From Sporosalibacterium faouarense (lineage in GTDB: Bacteria > Bacillota > Clostridia > Tissierellales > VENL01): a stretch of 41,978 nucleotides of DNA. Made by a program: the position numbers and the translations under genes. Of this stretch, positions 1 to 8,467 are shown piece after piece (positions within the stretch are counted from its first letter, which is position 1; every line of letters begins with the position of its first letter). The stretch is from contig NZ_JAETGO010000035.1 in NCBI RefSeq assembly GCF_016765695.1, positions 1 to 41,978 of the forward strand, given 5' to 3'. Below the pieces are notes generated by a model. That model did not search any database. It was not told where the DNA came from and saw nothing but the letters and a program-made list of their open reading frames with translations.

Positions 1-1
1 G

Positions 2-736
2 ATGACTGTTAACAAGTCTAATTTATCAAAGTCAATGGAGAAACTTTCATCAGGTAAGAGAATAAACCGTGCAGCAGATGATGCAGCAGGATTATCAATC
101 TCTGAAAAGATGAGAGGACAGATTAGAGGACTAAAGCAAGCACAAAGAAATGCACAGGATGGTATTTCTTTAATTCAAACTGCAGAAGGTGCAATGGATG
201 AAGTGAGTAATATGTTAGTAAGGCTTAAGGAGTTAGCAGTACAAAAGGCTAATGGAACATATAACTCTGATGATCAGACTAATATAGCTCAAGAAATGAC
301 TGCTTTAGCTGATGAAATTGGTAATATTGAGACCAATACTAAGTTTAACAATACATCAATATTAGATGGTACTCAAACATTTGATATAGTTATTTCAGAT
401 TCTGATACAGTAGCATTAACTATAACTGCTGGTAATGTATCAACTGCTTCAGCTCTATCTTCTACATCTGTTACTTCAGAGATTGAAGCTTCTATAAACT
501 CTATTAACTTAGAAAGAGCTAAGCTAGGTGCACTTCAAAATAGACTAGAAAGTACAGTAAGAAACTTAGGAGCAACTTCTGAGAACTTACAAGCAGCAGA
601 ATCAAGAATTAGAGACGTAGACATGGCTTCAGAAATGATGCAGTTCACTAAGAATAACATCTTACAGCAAGCAGCTACTTCAATGATGGCGCAAGCAAAT
701 CAAGCTCCTCAAGGCGTGCTTCAATTATTAAGATAA
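2..736 (+). CDS. hag/fliC: Flagellin, 5' end cut by the window edge
   Basis: Structural protein of the flagellar filament. The visible 244 residues start inside the N-terminal D0/D1 helix; the conserved stretch MEKLSSGKRINRAADDAAGL sits only about 11 residues in. The usual MRIN start and about 15 residues are therefore missing upstream, and the ATG at base 2 is an internal methionine. The C-terminus (NNILQQAATSMMAQANQAPQ, ending in LLR) is the canonical D0 helix needed for export and polymerisation. At roughly 260 residues it is a short flagellin without a large D2/D3 domain. A Ser/Thr-rich stretch at bases 396-482 (about half of 29 residues are S or T) lies in the surface-exposed part and is a natural O-glycosylation target. 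This fits the sugar genes that follow. A terminator follows directly. Confidence 0.97.
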   Translation: MTVNKSNLSKSMEKLSSGKRINRAADDAAGLSISEKMRGQIRGLKQAQRNAQDGISLIQTAEGAMDEVSNMLVRLKELAVQKANGTYNSDDQTNIAQEMTALADEIGNIETNTKFNNTSILDGTQTFDIVISDSDTVALTITAGNVSTASALSSTSVTSEIEASINSINLERAKLGALQNRLESTVRNLGATSENLQAAESRIRDVDMASEMMQFTKNNILQQAATSMMAQANQAPQGVLQLLR

Positions 737-758
737 TCAAAAATTTTGTTGATAAATC

Positions 759-787
759 AAAAGAGACTCTGAAAAAGAGTCTCTTTT
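759..787 (+). terminator. Rho-independent terminator after flagellin
   Basis: A perfect 12-bp stem (759-770 with 776-787) encloses a GAAAA loop and ends in TTTT. It isolates the highly expressed flagellin transcript from the modification genes downstream. Confidence 0.9.
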
Positions 788-848
788 GAAATATTGACCC
801 TAATTAACAAAAATAGTATTTGCATGAAATAATGAGGAGGTTATCACT

Positions 849-1175
849 TTGAGTGGAAACATACAAGAACTAAAGAACTCAATTTTAGAACTTACTTTAA
901 ATATAACTAAAAGAATAAACGATATACATGATAATTTTTCAGATACAAATGAATTTGAAAATGATAGAGTGTTTTTTCTTATGGAAGATCTGAGTACTCT
1001 TTTTGATGGAATCAATTCTATTGTGGATGAAACTAATACCATAGACTTATTGGAGTTTAGCGAGAAACTTGGTATGATGATAGAAGCACTTGAAAGCAAT
1101 GATGAGTACTTATTCCATGATGTAATGATATACGAGTTGAAACCTGTTTTGGAAGGAATATATGAATCTATTTAA
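849..1175 (+). CDS. Small acidic helical protein of unknown function next to flagellin
   Basis: A 108-residue, acidic, all-helical-looking protein without signal peptide, membrane segment or cysteines. The start is TTG at 849, because GAGGAGG lies at 834-840 with 8 nt spacing. It sits between the flagellin terminator and the glycosyltransferase, 14 nt from the latter, so it is probably co-transcribed with it. I do not recognise the family. Size and helical character would suit a small chaperone or adaptor for flagellin or for the glycosyltransferase, but that is inference from context only. Confidence 0.75.
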   Translation: MSGNIQELKNSILELTLNITKRINDIHDNFSDTNEFENDRVFFLMEDLSTLFDGINSIVDETNTIDLLEFSEKLGMMIEALESNDEYLFHDVMIYELKPVLEGIYESI

Positions 1176-1189
1176 GTTGAGGTGTTAAA

Positions 1190-3127
1190 ATGGAACATAA
1201 ATATAAGTTAAGCATTTGTATGATTGTAAAAAATGAAGAAGAGAATATGCAAAGTTGTCTTGAGAGTATAAGTCCTTTGTTGGAAGACTCATTTGGTGAA
1301 TTGATTATTGTCGATACAGGTTCAACAGATGCTACCCCTCAAATAGCTAAGAGATACACTGATAAAGTATACTTTCATGAATGGAATAATAATTTTTCTG
1401 ATATGAGAAATATATCGTTATCATATGCAACAGGAGAATGGATTTTTATAATTGATGGTGATGAAGAGCTAGTAGATTGTGACAGATTAATTTACCTGTT
1501 AAATTCTATGGAAATTGAAAAATATAATACTATATCTATAATGACAAAAAACTACTTTTCTACAGATAATGATAAGGGATTTGCTTTAGCTACAGGGCTT
1601 AGAGTTTTTAGAAATGATGGAGAATTTCATTATGAAGGGTCTATCCACAATCAACCTAAGTTTAAGAACCCGATTTTAGGAGTAGACATTTACCTAGATC
1701 ACTATGGATATGCGGCAGATAGAAAAGAGGTAATGGAGAAAAAGTTTAAAAGGACTAGTACTATATTGAAGCAAGAATTAGAGAAAGACCCTGATAATAT
1801 ATATTATAGATATCAACTTGCCGTAAGCTATGATTCTCATCAGGAATATGATCTTGCATTAAATGAAGTTAGAAAAGCTTATGAAATTGCAAAGAAAAAG
1901 AAAGTTCTTGAACAAGGGCATGTCTATATATACGGATGTTATTCTAAAATAGCTTTTAATAATAAAGAATATATGGAAGCCATTAGAATTTGTCAAGAAG
2001 GATTAAAAATCCTTGAAGATAGTGTGGACTTAAGATATATATTAGCTAAATCTAAAAGTGAAATTGGTGAAAAGAAAGCTTCAGTTGAAGCATTTAGAGA
2101 CTATGTTGAATTTGCTGAAAAGTTTGATACTTTAGAAGTTTCAAAGAATCCATCTTTAGTAACCTTATATGCGTCTAGTAAGCATATTGATTTTGCCTAC
2201 ATGAATATAGGTAAAGATTATTTAATAAAAGAAAAATATCTAGAAGCCTATAAAACAATTAAAAAAATTCAAAATCATAAAACTAAGTCGATATTAATGA
2301 TAGAACCACTTATAAAGCTAAAAAAATTTAGTGAATTAAAATTTTATTATAAGCTAATAAAGAATGAAGATAAGCAATTATTAAACTTTATTAAACTATT
2401 GGAACAAGAAAAGAAGCAATTGTCAAAAGAGGAAAATGAAAAGATAGAGAAGCTACTTACAGGAAATAATACACATTACGAAATGCTAAATAAGATTAGA
2501 TGCTCAGAGAGTAAGATGAGAGAAAATCTTAAAAAGGAGTTTGCTAGACTGTATGATCTAAATAAGTTACCTGAATTTTATTGGAAAGTTCTTGAAATAA
2601 ATAAGAGCAATCTACGGTCAATGCTAACAATGTTTAAGAAAATTACAAATGCAAATCTGCAAGTATTTTTATCAGGATTAATAAATAATTCTAAAGAAAC
2701 GAGACAACAATTAAAAAACTATATTCTGAAAGAAGATATTAGAGAAAATGACTTTCATTCTAGTAGAATTTTTGTTTGTATTGCTGAGTCTTTAATGGAT
2801 TATAATGCTGACAAAAATTATGATAATGAAGAAGATACAATACAAGAAGATTTTGAAATATTCGAGATTTTTTTGAAAATAGGGTCAAATTATGTTAAAA
2901 ATCTATACAATGAAAGTAAATTCAAACTTCAGTGGCAGTTTATAGAAAATAGTCGTGATAAATTTTTTGTTTTAATGAATTTTGTAAATGAGGCTTTATC
3001 GAATAATAACGAAAAACTAGCAATCAAATATTTTAGAGATGCATATAGGATATATCCCAGTATGATTCGTTTTTTAAGGTATTATAAGAATCAAAACTTT
3101 TCAATAGATTTGATAAATGAAGAGTAA
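1190..3127 (+). CDS. GT2 glycosyltransferase with C-terminal TPR region, probable flagellin glycosyltransferase
   Basis: 645 residues. The N-terminus (about 5-120) is a GT-A fold family 2 glycosyltransferase: SICMIVKNEEENM, then VDTGSTDATPQI for nucleotide-sugar binding, and FIIDGDEEL carrying the metal-binding DxD-type motif. From about residue 200 it continues into TPR-like helical repeats and a long helical C-terminus with no membrane segment. GT2-TPR fusions are typical of glycosyltransferases beside Clostridia flagellin genes, where the TPR part is thought to bind the protein acceptor. GAGGTG precedes the ATG. It is the only glycosyltransferase in the island, suggesting a single sugar or a short glycan put directly on flagellin Ser/Thr. 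Function is inferred from family plus position. Confidence 0.88.
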   Translation: MEHKYKLSICMIVKNEEENMQSCLESISPLLEDSFGELIIVDTGSTDATPQIAKRYTDKVYFHEWNNNFSDMRNISLSYATGEWIFIIDGDEELVDCDRLIYLLNSMEIEKYNTISIMTKNYFSTDNDKGFALATGLRVFRNDGEFHYEGSIHNQPKFKNPILGVDIYLDHYGYAADRKEVMEKKFKRTSTILKQELEKDPDNIYYRYQLAVSYDSHQEYDLALNEVRKAYEIAKKKKVLEQGHVYIYGCYSKIAFNNKEYMEAIRICQEGLKILEDSVDLRYILAKSKSEIGEKKASVEAFRDYVEFAEKFDTLEVSKNPSLVTLYASSKHIDFAYMNIGKDYLIKEKYLEAYKTIKKIQNHKTKSILMIEPLIKLKKFSELKFYYKLIKNEDKQLLNFIKLLEQEKKQLSKEENEKIEKLLTGNNTHYEMLNKIRCSESKMRENLKKEFARLYDLNKLPEFYWKVLEINKSNLRSMLTMFKKITNANLQVFLSGLINNSKETRQQLKNYILKEDIRENDFHSSRIFVCIAESLMDYNADKNYDNEEDTIQEDFEIFEIFLKIGSNYVKNLYNESKFKLQWQFIENSRDKFFVLMNFVNEALSNNNEKLAIKYFRDAYRIYPSMIRFLRYYKNQNFSIDLINEE

Positions 3128-3300
3128 TGATTTGACTTCAATACTATAATTTTATGAATTTCTGTGATTAATCCTTGTATATCTTATGATAATAAATATT
3201 AGAAAAACAAAGTATTATAATGTTAATATATAACAAATGTACTTGGCAGTATATAGAAATATTAAAGATAATAAGTTAAAGAATTAGGAGTGCTTTTAAT

Positions 3301-4815
3301 ATGAAAAAAAAAAGCAACATACAGGGAAAATTAAATGGATTAAAAGATAGAATTAAGTTATTAATAGAACAGGGGTTACTTGAACAAGCAATGGGAATTA
3401 TAATTCAATATGAAAAGGTAGTGCCTAGAGATGTAGAGATACATTCAATGAAAGCTGTCATTTATATGATGAGTAATAAACTTGTAGAAGCAGAAAGAAC
3501 TTTAAAAGAAGGGTTAATGATAGATAAGTATAATTTTGACATACTCTATAATTTAGGATATGTATATAGCTTATCTGGAAGATACTATGAAGCTATGACT
3601 TCATATTATCTAGCTAAGCTTGAGACTAAAGATTTGCTAAGTATTGAAGATATTCAACAAGAAATTATGAAGATATCTTGTAAAATTAATAATGGGTGTG
3701 AAGCTCAAAATAAGCGTATAGAAAAATTTCGATTATCATTCAAAACTAAAGTTATTTTAGTGGGTAATAAAGATCAAGTAAATGAAGTGAGAGAAGAATT
3801 TGATCATGATTTTGTGATTGTCCGCTGTATAGATTTTTTAAATTCAGAAATTAAAGCAACAGATATTAACTTTAGAAAAGAATTAAAGAATTTAGACTTT
3901 GATTATATAGTTTTATTAAGTAAAGAAGATGAAGAAATACAAAGGCACAAAGAAATATTGAATAGGGTTGGTATATTAGAAAAGAAAATTTTTGAATATC
4001 ATAAGTTCAATTTTAATTTTGTAATAGAGGGGTTTGACTATAAATTATTACAATCACTAAAAAATGACAAAGTTGAATTAATTACAACAGGTTTATCATA
4101 TGCAGAAGTTGGAGTAGACGGTAAATTTCTTGAACGAAATTCAATTAATATTGCCTTATCTAGCCAAGATTTATTTTATGACTTTGAATTTTTTAAATTT
4201 GTGTACAATTTTAAATATATAAAAGAGAATCTCAAATATGCAATTATAAATTTAGGATACTATAGTTTTGACTATGATCTATCTAGAACATTTGAAAGAA
4301 CTAGAATACATAGATATTATCCATTATTAAAAACCACTCATAACTATGATAATGAGCTTGGGATCAGACTCATTAATAAAATGTATCATAGAGAAGTAAG
4401 CTCCAAAGCTTACCTGTCTAGCAGAATCTTTAAATCAAATAAGGTACTGGATTCTTCTTGTTCAGAGAAAGGAAAGAAGTATGCAATGTATCATTCTAGA
4501 ATGAATAGACCAAAGATTGTTAATGAAAATAAAAAAATATTTGATGAATTTATTAATTTTCTAATAAATAATAATGTAAAACCTATTATTCTAGTATGTC
4601 CAGTAAGTCAATACTATTATAAATATTCTTCATCGGATCTAAAAGGGAGATTTTATAAAATTATAAATGAATTTAAAAGACGATATGATTTTCAAATTAT
4701 TGATTTATTTAAGTCTAGCATGTTTAATGATGAAGACTTTTGGGATGATTCTCACTTAAATAATGAAGGCGCCAAAAAACTAACTATCTTTTTAGAGGAA
4801 AATATTGAATGGTAG
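3301..4815 (+). CDS. TPR protein with C-terminal SGNH/DltD-like domain, putative acyl-transfer enzyme
   Basis: 504 residues, with no obvious signal peptide. Residues about 10-110 form TPR-like helical pairs. The C-terminal half has features of the SGNH/GDSL hydrolase-acyltransferase fold. These are a TGLSYAEVGVD segment with Ser266 as possible nucleophile (block I), an INLGYYSFDYD segment, ILVCPVSQYYYK, and FWDDSHLNNEGAKKL with the Asp482-x-x-His485 pair of block V. DltD and the alginate and peptidoglycan O-acetyltransferases share this layout. The next two genes are a carrier protein and an AMP-forming ligase, i.e. DltC- and DltA-like partners, so transfer of an acyl group to flagellin glycan is a reasonable guess. 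Lack of an export signal argues for cytoplasmic action, unlike DltD. The 172 nt upstream hold no convincing promoter. Confidence 0.7.
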   Translation: MKKKSNIQGKLNGLKDRIKLLIEQGLLEQAMGIIIQYEKVVPRDVEIHSMKAVIYMMSNKLVEAERTLKEGLMIDKYNFDILYNLGYVYSLSGRYYEAMTSYYLAKLETKDLLSIEDIQQEIMKISCKINNGCEAQNKRIEKFRLSFKTKVILVGNKDQVNEVREEFDHDFVIVRCIDFLNSEIKATDINFRKELKNLDFDYIVLLSKEDEEIQRHKEILNRVGILEKKIFEYHKFNFNFVIEGFDYKLLQSLKNDKVELITTGLSYAEVGVDGKFLERNSINIALSSQDLFYDFEFFKFVYNFKYIKENLKYAIINLGYYSFDYDLSRTFERTRIHRYYPLLKTTHNYDNELGIRLINKMYHREVSSKAYLSSRIFKSNKVLDSSCSEKGKKYAMYHSRMNRPKIVNENKKIFDEFINFLINNNVKPIILVCPVSQYYYKYSSSDLKGRFYKIINEFKRRYDFQIIDLFKSSMFNDEDFWDDSHLNNEGAKKLTIFLEENIEW

Positions 4816-4846
4816 TTATTAATATATAAAATAGAGGAGAGTATGT

Positions 4847-5083
4847 ATGAAAGAACTAGAAAGTATAAGGAGATTTATTACAGATAATTTAATCTTACAA
4901 GATGTAGAAATAGATTTAGATACAGAACTTTTTAATTCAGGACTTATAGATTCATTTGCACTTTTAGACTTAGTTTGCTATATAGAAGATGAATTCAATG
5001 TTAAAATTAAAGACTATGAGATAGTTGAAAATAATGCAAATACTGTAATAAAAATTGGAGATATGATAAAAGAAAGGTTATAA
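4847..5083 (+). CDS. Acyl/peptidyl carrier protein, DltC-like
   Basis: A 78-residue acidic four-helix carrier protein. The phosphopantetheine attachment site is in FNSGLIDSFALLDL, with Ser36 following Asp35 at the start of helix 2. It resembles DltC and stand-alone carriers of modification clusters more than the DSLD-type fatty-acid ACP. GAGGAG precedes the ATG. The AMP-forming ligase starts 25 nt downstream and the SGNH protein ends 31 nt upstream, so the three are surely one transcript. Likely role: hold an activated acyl or aminoacyl group as thioester for transfer onto a sugar or protein. The bound group cannot be read from the sequence. Confidence 0.9.
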   Translation: MKELESIRRFITDNLILQDVEIDLDTELFNSGLIDSFALLDLVCYIEDEFNVKIKDYEIVENNANTVIKIGDMIKERL

Positions 5084-5108
5084 AACTTAGATGATGAGGA
5101 GTCAAAAA

Positions 5109-6674
5109 ATGTTTAATATGGGTGAATTTATATGCCGAAATACAAGTAATGATATTGCATTGGTTGGTGTTAATAAAAATGGAGACCCAAAGAAATATAG
5201 TTATTTTGATTTAGATAAGTATTCTAATCGTGCCGCAAATATGTTAATTAGTATGGGAATAAAAAAGGGAGATAGGGTTGTTGTCTGTGCTGAAAAAAAT
5301 CCTTACTTAATATTTATGATAATCGGAATATTAAAGGTGGGTGCAATATATAGTCCAATATTTACTAGCTCTGGGACTGAATCTTTTAATCAGAAAATTG
5401 AAGACTGCAAGCCCAAAATAATAGTCACTCAGAAGTACTTACTAAAAAAGATGCAGTTTTTAACCAAGAGGAATAATCATATAAACATTATTATAATGGA
5501 TGAAGATATGGGAGACGTAGATTTACATTACTGTCAAGTTTTATCTATAAAAGAGCTGTCTAAATTTGACTATAATTTTGAAGACTATAGTACTTTAGAA
5601 AATGATATTGCCATAATACACTATACATCAGGTACTACTTCTAAGCCTAAAGGAGTGGTACATATACATAAAGCTATTAAAAGGTATAAGTATACTATGA
5701 GAGAAGTATTTGGATTATCAAAACAGGATATGTACTGGTGTACTGCCAACCATGCATGGGTTACAGGCTCTACATATGGAATTCTGGGTCCACTAAGCAT
5801 AGGAGCAACTACATTAGTATTGGAGCCGGGATATAGAGCAGCACATATTTTAGATGCATTAGAAAAATATAACATTAAAATATGGTATACAGCCCCAACT
5901 TTATTACGTATGCTAATGAGGGAGAAACATGAAGTCTTTGAGCAATTTGAAAATAATTACTTAAAAAATATTTATTGTGTAGGGGAACCACTTAATGTTG
6001 AAACAATTCAATGGGTAGATGAAAAATTTAGTATTATTCCCAGAGATACTTGGTTTCAAACAGAGACAGGTAGCATTATAATTGCTAACGGTGAAAAAAC
6101 TAAAGTTAAGTTCGGTTCTATGGGAAGGCCTTTGAATGATGTCGAAGTTACCATATTAGATGATAATTATAAACCAGTAGTTGGAAATGTCGCTGGGAAT
6201 CTATGCATAAAAAAGAATTGGGAATCTATGTTTATTGATTATTGGAATAATGAAGATGTATATAATGAAAAGTTTGAAGGTGAATGGTATATTACAGGTG
6301 ATATTGCTTATTGTGATGAAGATGGATATTACTGGTTCAAGTCAAGAGCAGATGAAATAATAAATACAGCTGGTCATCTAGTTAGTCCATTTGAAGTAGA
6401 AAATTCAATTATAAAGCATCCTTTAATTCAAGACGTTGCAGTATTTGGAGTTAAAGATAGTGTATTAGGAGAAAAAGTGGTAGCTTTTGTTATAATGAAG
6501 AATAATACTCAATTAACAAATTCAATAAAAATGCAAATTAAAAGAATCGTTAGACAAGAAGTTATGCCATTTGCAGTGCCTCAAAATATAACAAGAGTTA
6601 ATGAATTCCCTAAAACTAATAGTGGAAAAATTTCAAGGCGTACTCTTAGGAAAATGGAAGAGAGAGCCAATTGA
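5109..6674 (+). CDS. AMP-forming acyl ligase, acetyl-CoA synthetase-like
   Basis: 521-residue ANL-superfamily adenylating enzyme. Visible motifs are HYTSGTTSKPKG (P-loop), WVTGSTYGILGPLSIGATTL, DTWFQTETGS, the hinge region GEWYITGDIAYCDEDGYYWF, and PKTNSGKISRR with catalytic Lys507. The spacing and wording follow acetyl-CoA synthetases rather than DltA or long-chain ligases. One difference is that DTWWQTETG reads DTWF here, and the second Trp closes the acetate pocket in true Acs, so a somewhat larger acid is possible. I place the start at ATG 5109 because GAGGAG (5096-5101) lies 7 nt upstream; the ATG at 5091 would overlap that site. It presumably charges the adjacent carrier protein, though CoA as acceptor cannot be excluded. 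Confidence 0.87.
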   Translation: MFNMGEFICRNTSNDIALVGVNKNGDPKKYSYFDLDKYSNRAANMLISMGIKKGDRVVVCAEKNPYLIFMIIGILKVGAIYSPIFTSSGTESFNQKIEDCKPKIIVTQKYLLKKMQFLTKRNNHINIIIMDEDMGDVDLHYCQVLSIKELSKFDYNFEDYSTLENDIAIIHYTSGTTSKPKGVVHIHKAIKRYKYTMREVFGLSKQDMYWCTANHAWVTGSTYGILGPLSIGATTLVLEPGYRAAHILDALEKYNIKIWYTAPTLLRMLMREKHEVFEQFENNYLKNIYCVGEPLNVETIQWVDEKFSIIPRDTWFQTETGSIIIANGEKTKVKFGSMGRPLNDVEVTILDDNYKPVVGNVAGNLCIKKNWESMFIDYWNNEDVYNEKFEGEWYITGDIAYCDEDGYYWFKSRADEIINTAGHLVSPFEVENSIIKHPLIQDVAVFGVKDSVLGEKVVAFVIMKNNTQLTNSIKMQIKRIVRQEVMPFAVPQNITRVNEFPKTNSGKISRRTLRKMEERAN

Positions 6675-6705
6675 ATAAAGGGATAAATTATGTAAGGAGG
6701 CTTAT

Positions 6706-7317
6706 ATGTCAACAAAAATAATATACCCTAATGTAATCTTAGGTAAAAATTGCATAATAGAAGATTTTGTCATAATAGGTAAGCCTTCCTCTGATGAAGA
6801 TGAAGATTTATCTACTGTGATAGGAGACAATGCAGTAATTAGATCCCATACTGTTATATATGCTGGTAATAAAATTGGACATAACTTTCAAACGGGACAT
6901 AATGTCATGATTAGGGAAAACAATAAGATAGGAAATAACGTAAGTGTTGGAACAGGGTCATGCATTGAGCATCACATTAAAATACGAGATAATGTAAGAA
7001 TTCATTCTCAAGTATTTATTCCAGAGTATACTACATTAGAAGAGGAATGTTGGATTGGACCTAATGTAGTATTGACTAACGCTAGGTATCCAAGATCAAA
7101 AAATGTAAAAGAAAAACTAAAAGGACCAATTATATCTGAAAAAGCTAAAATAGGAGGAAATAGTACAATTCTTCCTGGTATAAAGGTGGGAAAGAACTCT
7201 TTAGTAGGAGCTGGAAGTGTCGTTGTAAAGGATATTGGTGACGGCAAAGTTGTGGCAGGAAATCCAGCAAGAGTAATAAAGGAAATTGATGATATACAAG
7301 AATATAATCAGAGGTGA
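6706..7317 (+). CDS. Left-handed beta-helix sugar N-acyltransferase, WbpD/WlbB-like
   Basis: 203 residues of hexapeptide repeats (GKNCII, GNKIGHNFQTGHNVMI, GNNVSVGTGSCI and others) with a loop LTNARYPRSKN and the terminal signature GSVVVKDIGDGKVVAGNPAR. This is the trimeric left-handed beta-helix acyltransferase fold that uses acetyl-CoA or another acyl donor. WbpD/WlbB acetylate the 3-amino group of UDP-GlcNAc3NA, and the neighbours here are the aminotransferase, 6-dehydrogenase and oxidoreductase of that kind of route. The stop codon overlaps the ribosome binding site of the next gene, showing translational coupling to the aminotransferase. Because an acyl carrier and ligase are encoded just upstream, the donor could also be a carrier-bound acyl group rather than acetyl-CoA. 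Confidence 0.88.
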   Translation: MSTKIIYPNVILGKNCIIEDFVIIGKPSSDEDEDLSTVIGDNAVIRSHTVIYAGNKIGHNFQTGHNVMIRENNKIGNNVSVGTGSCIEHHIKIRDNVRIHSQVFIPEYTTLEEECWIGPNVVLTNARYPRSKNVKEKLKGPIISEKAKIGGNSTILPGIKVGKNSLVGAGSVVVKDIGDGKVVAGNPARVIKEIDDIQEYNQR

Positions 7318-7322
7318 TTCAT

Positions 7323-8447
7323 TTGAAAATACCATTCATGGACTTATCAGGAAGTTATCCTCAAATATATGATGAAGTGATGTTGAAAATAAAAAAGCAT
7401 ATTGATAATACTAGGTTTATTGGCGGAGAAGATATTAAGAAATTTGAAAAGAACTTCTCAGAGTACTGCAATGCTGAAAACACAATTTCCTGTGGAAATG
7501 GAACGGACGCTTTAATAATAAGCCTAAAAGCATTAGGAATAGGACCAGGAGATACTGTAATTACTGTTCCGAATACTTTTATAGCAACTGGTGAAGCTGT
7601 AACAGCTGTGGGTGCACAAGTTGATTTTGTTGATATAGAAGAAAAGACATATACAATGGATCCACAAAAATTGAAAGAATATCTACACAAGAACTCAAAT
7701 AAAAAAAATATTAAAGCAATCATTCCAGTACATATTTATGGGCAGATGTGTGATATGGAAAGATTAATGAAAATTGCAGAAGAATATAACTTATCAGTAG
7801 TTGAAGATTCCTCTCAAGCTCATGGAGCTAAATTTAAAGGTAAGGGACCTGGAGAATACGGAGATATTGCTACATTTTCATTTTATCCTGGAAAAAACTT
7901 AGGTGCCTTTGGAGACGGTGGAGCTATCGTATGTAATGATAAAGAACTTGCTGAAAAAATTCGAAAATATGCTAATCATGGTAGAGTAGATAAATATACT
8001 CATCAATTTGAGGGATATAACAGTAGATTAGATTCAATTCAAGCAAGTGTTTTGGATATCAAACTCAAGCATTTAGATGGGTGGAATGAGTTAAGAAGTA
8101 AAAAAGCTAAGTACTTTAGCGAGAAGCTCAAAGGCGTAAACTGTATTATTCCTTATACTGATAAAGATATATACAGACATGTTTATCATCTTTATGTTAT
8201 ACAGTCAGATAATAGAGACGAATTAAGAGAATTTCTTAAAGAAAAAGGGATATCTACAGGAATACACTATCCCTTACCTTTGCACCTTCAAGAGGCATAT
8301 AAGTATTTAGGTTATAAAGAAGGGGACTTTCCAACTACGGAAAGGATTGCGAAAAGAATAATAAGCTTACCATTTTGGCCTGAAATCAGGTATGAAGAAA
8401 TAGATGAGGTTGTTAATTCAATTAAATTATTTTTAAATAATAAATAG
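7323..8447 (+). CDS. DegT/DnrJ/EryC1 PLP-dependent sugar aminotransferase, WbpE/WlbC-like
   Basis: 374 residues, full length for the family. Motifs: PFMDLSGSYPQI at the N-terminus, SCGNGTDALIISLKALGIG, VEDSSQAHGAKFKGK, and FYPGKNLGAFGDGG with Lys191 as the PLP Schiff-base lysine, then GYNSRLDSIQASVL. These enzymes transaminate 3- or 4-keto nucleotide sugars with glutamate. Next to a WbpB-like 3-dehydrogenase and a WbpD-like acyltransferase, the expected reaction is 3-amination of a UDP-3-keto-uronic acid. The start is placed at TTG 7323, 6 nt after GAGGTG at 7311-7316. The upstream GTG at 7314 lies inside that site. Confidence 0.92.
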   Translation: MKIPFMDLSGSYPQIYDEVMLKIKKHIDNTRFIGGEDIKKFEKNFSEYCNAENTISCGNGTDALIISLKALGIGPGDTVITVPNTFIATGEAVTAVGAQVDFVDIEEKTYTMDPQKLKEYLHKNSNKKNIKAIIPVHIYGQMCDMERLMKIAEEYNLSVVEDSSQAHGAKFKGKGPGEYGDIATFSFYPGKNLGAFGDGGAIVCNDKELAEKIRKYANHGRVDKYTHQFEGYNSRLDSIQASVLDIKLKHLDGWNELRSKKAKYFSEKLKGVNCIIPYTDKDIYRHVYHLYVIQSDNRDELREFLKEKGISTGIHYPLPLHLQEAYKYLGYKEGDFPTTERIAKRIISLPFWPEIRYEEIDEVVNSIKLFLNNK

Positions 8448-8467
8448 TAGTGATGGAGGTGTAATCT

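Noticed and set aside
2-4. ATG at base 2 as true flagellin start
   Set aside because: The conserved N-terminal motif comes too early after it; about 15 residues of the D0 helix lie outside the window.
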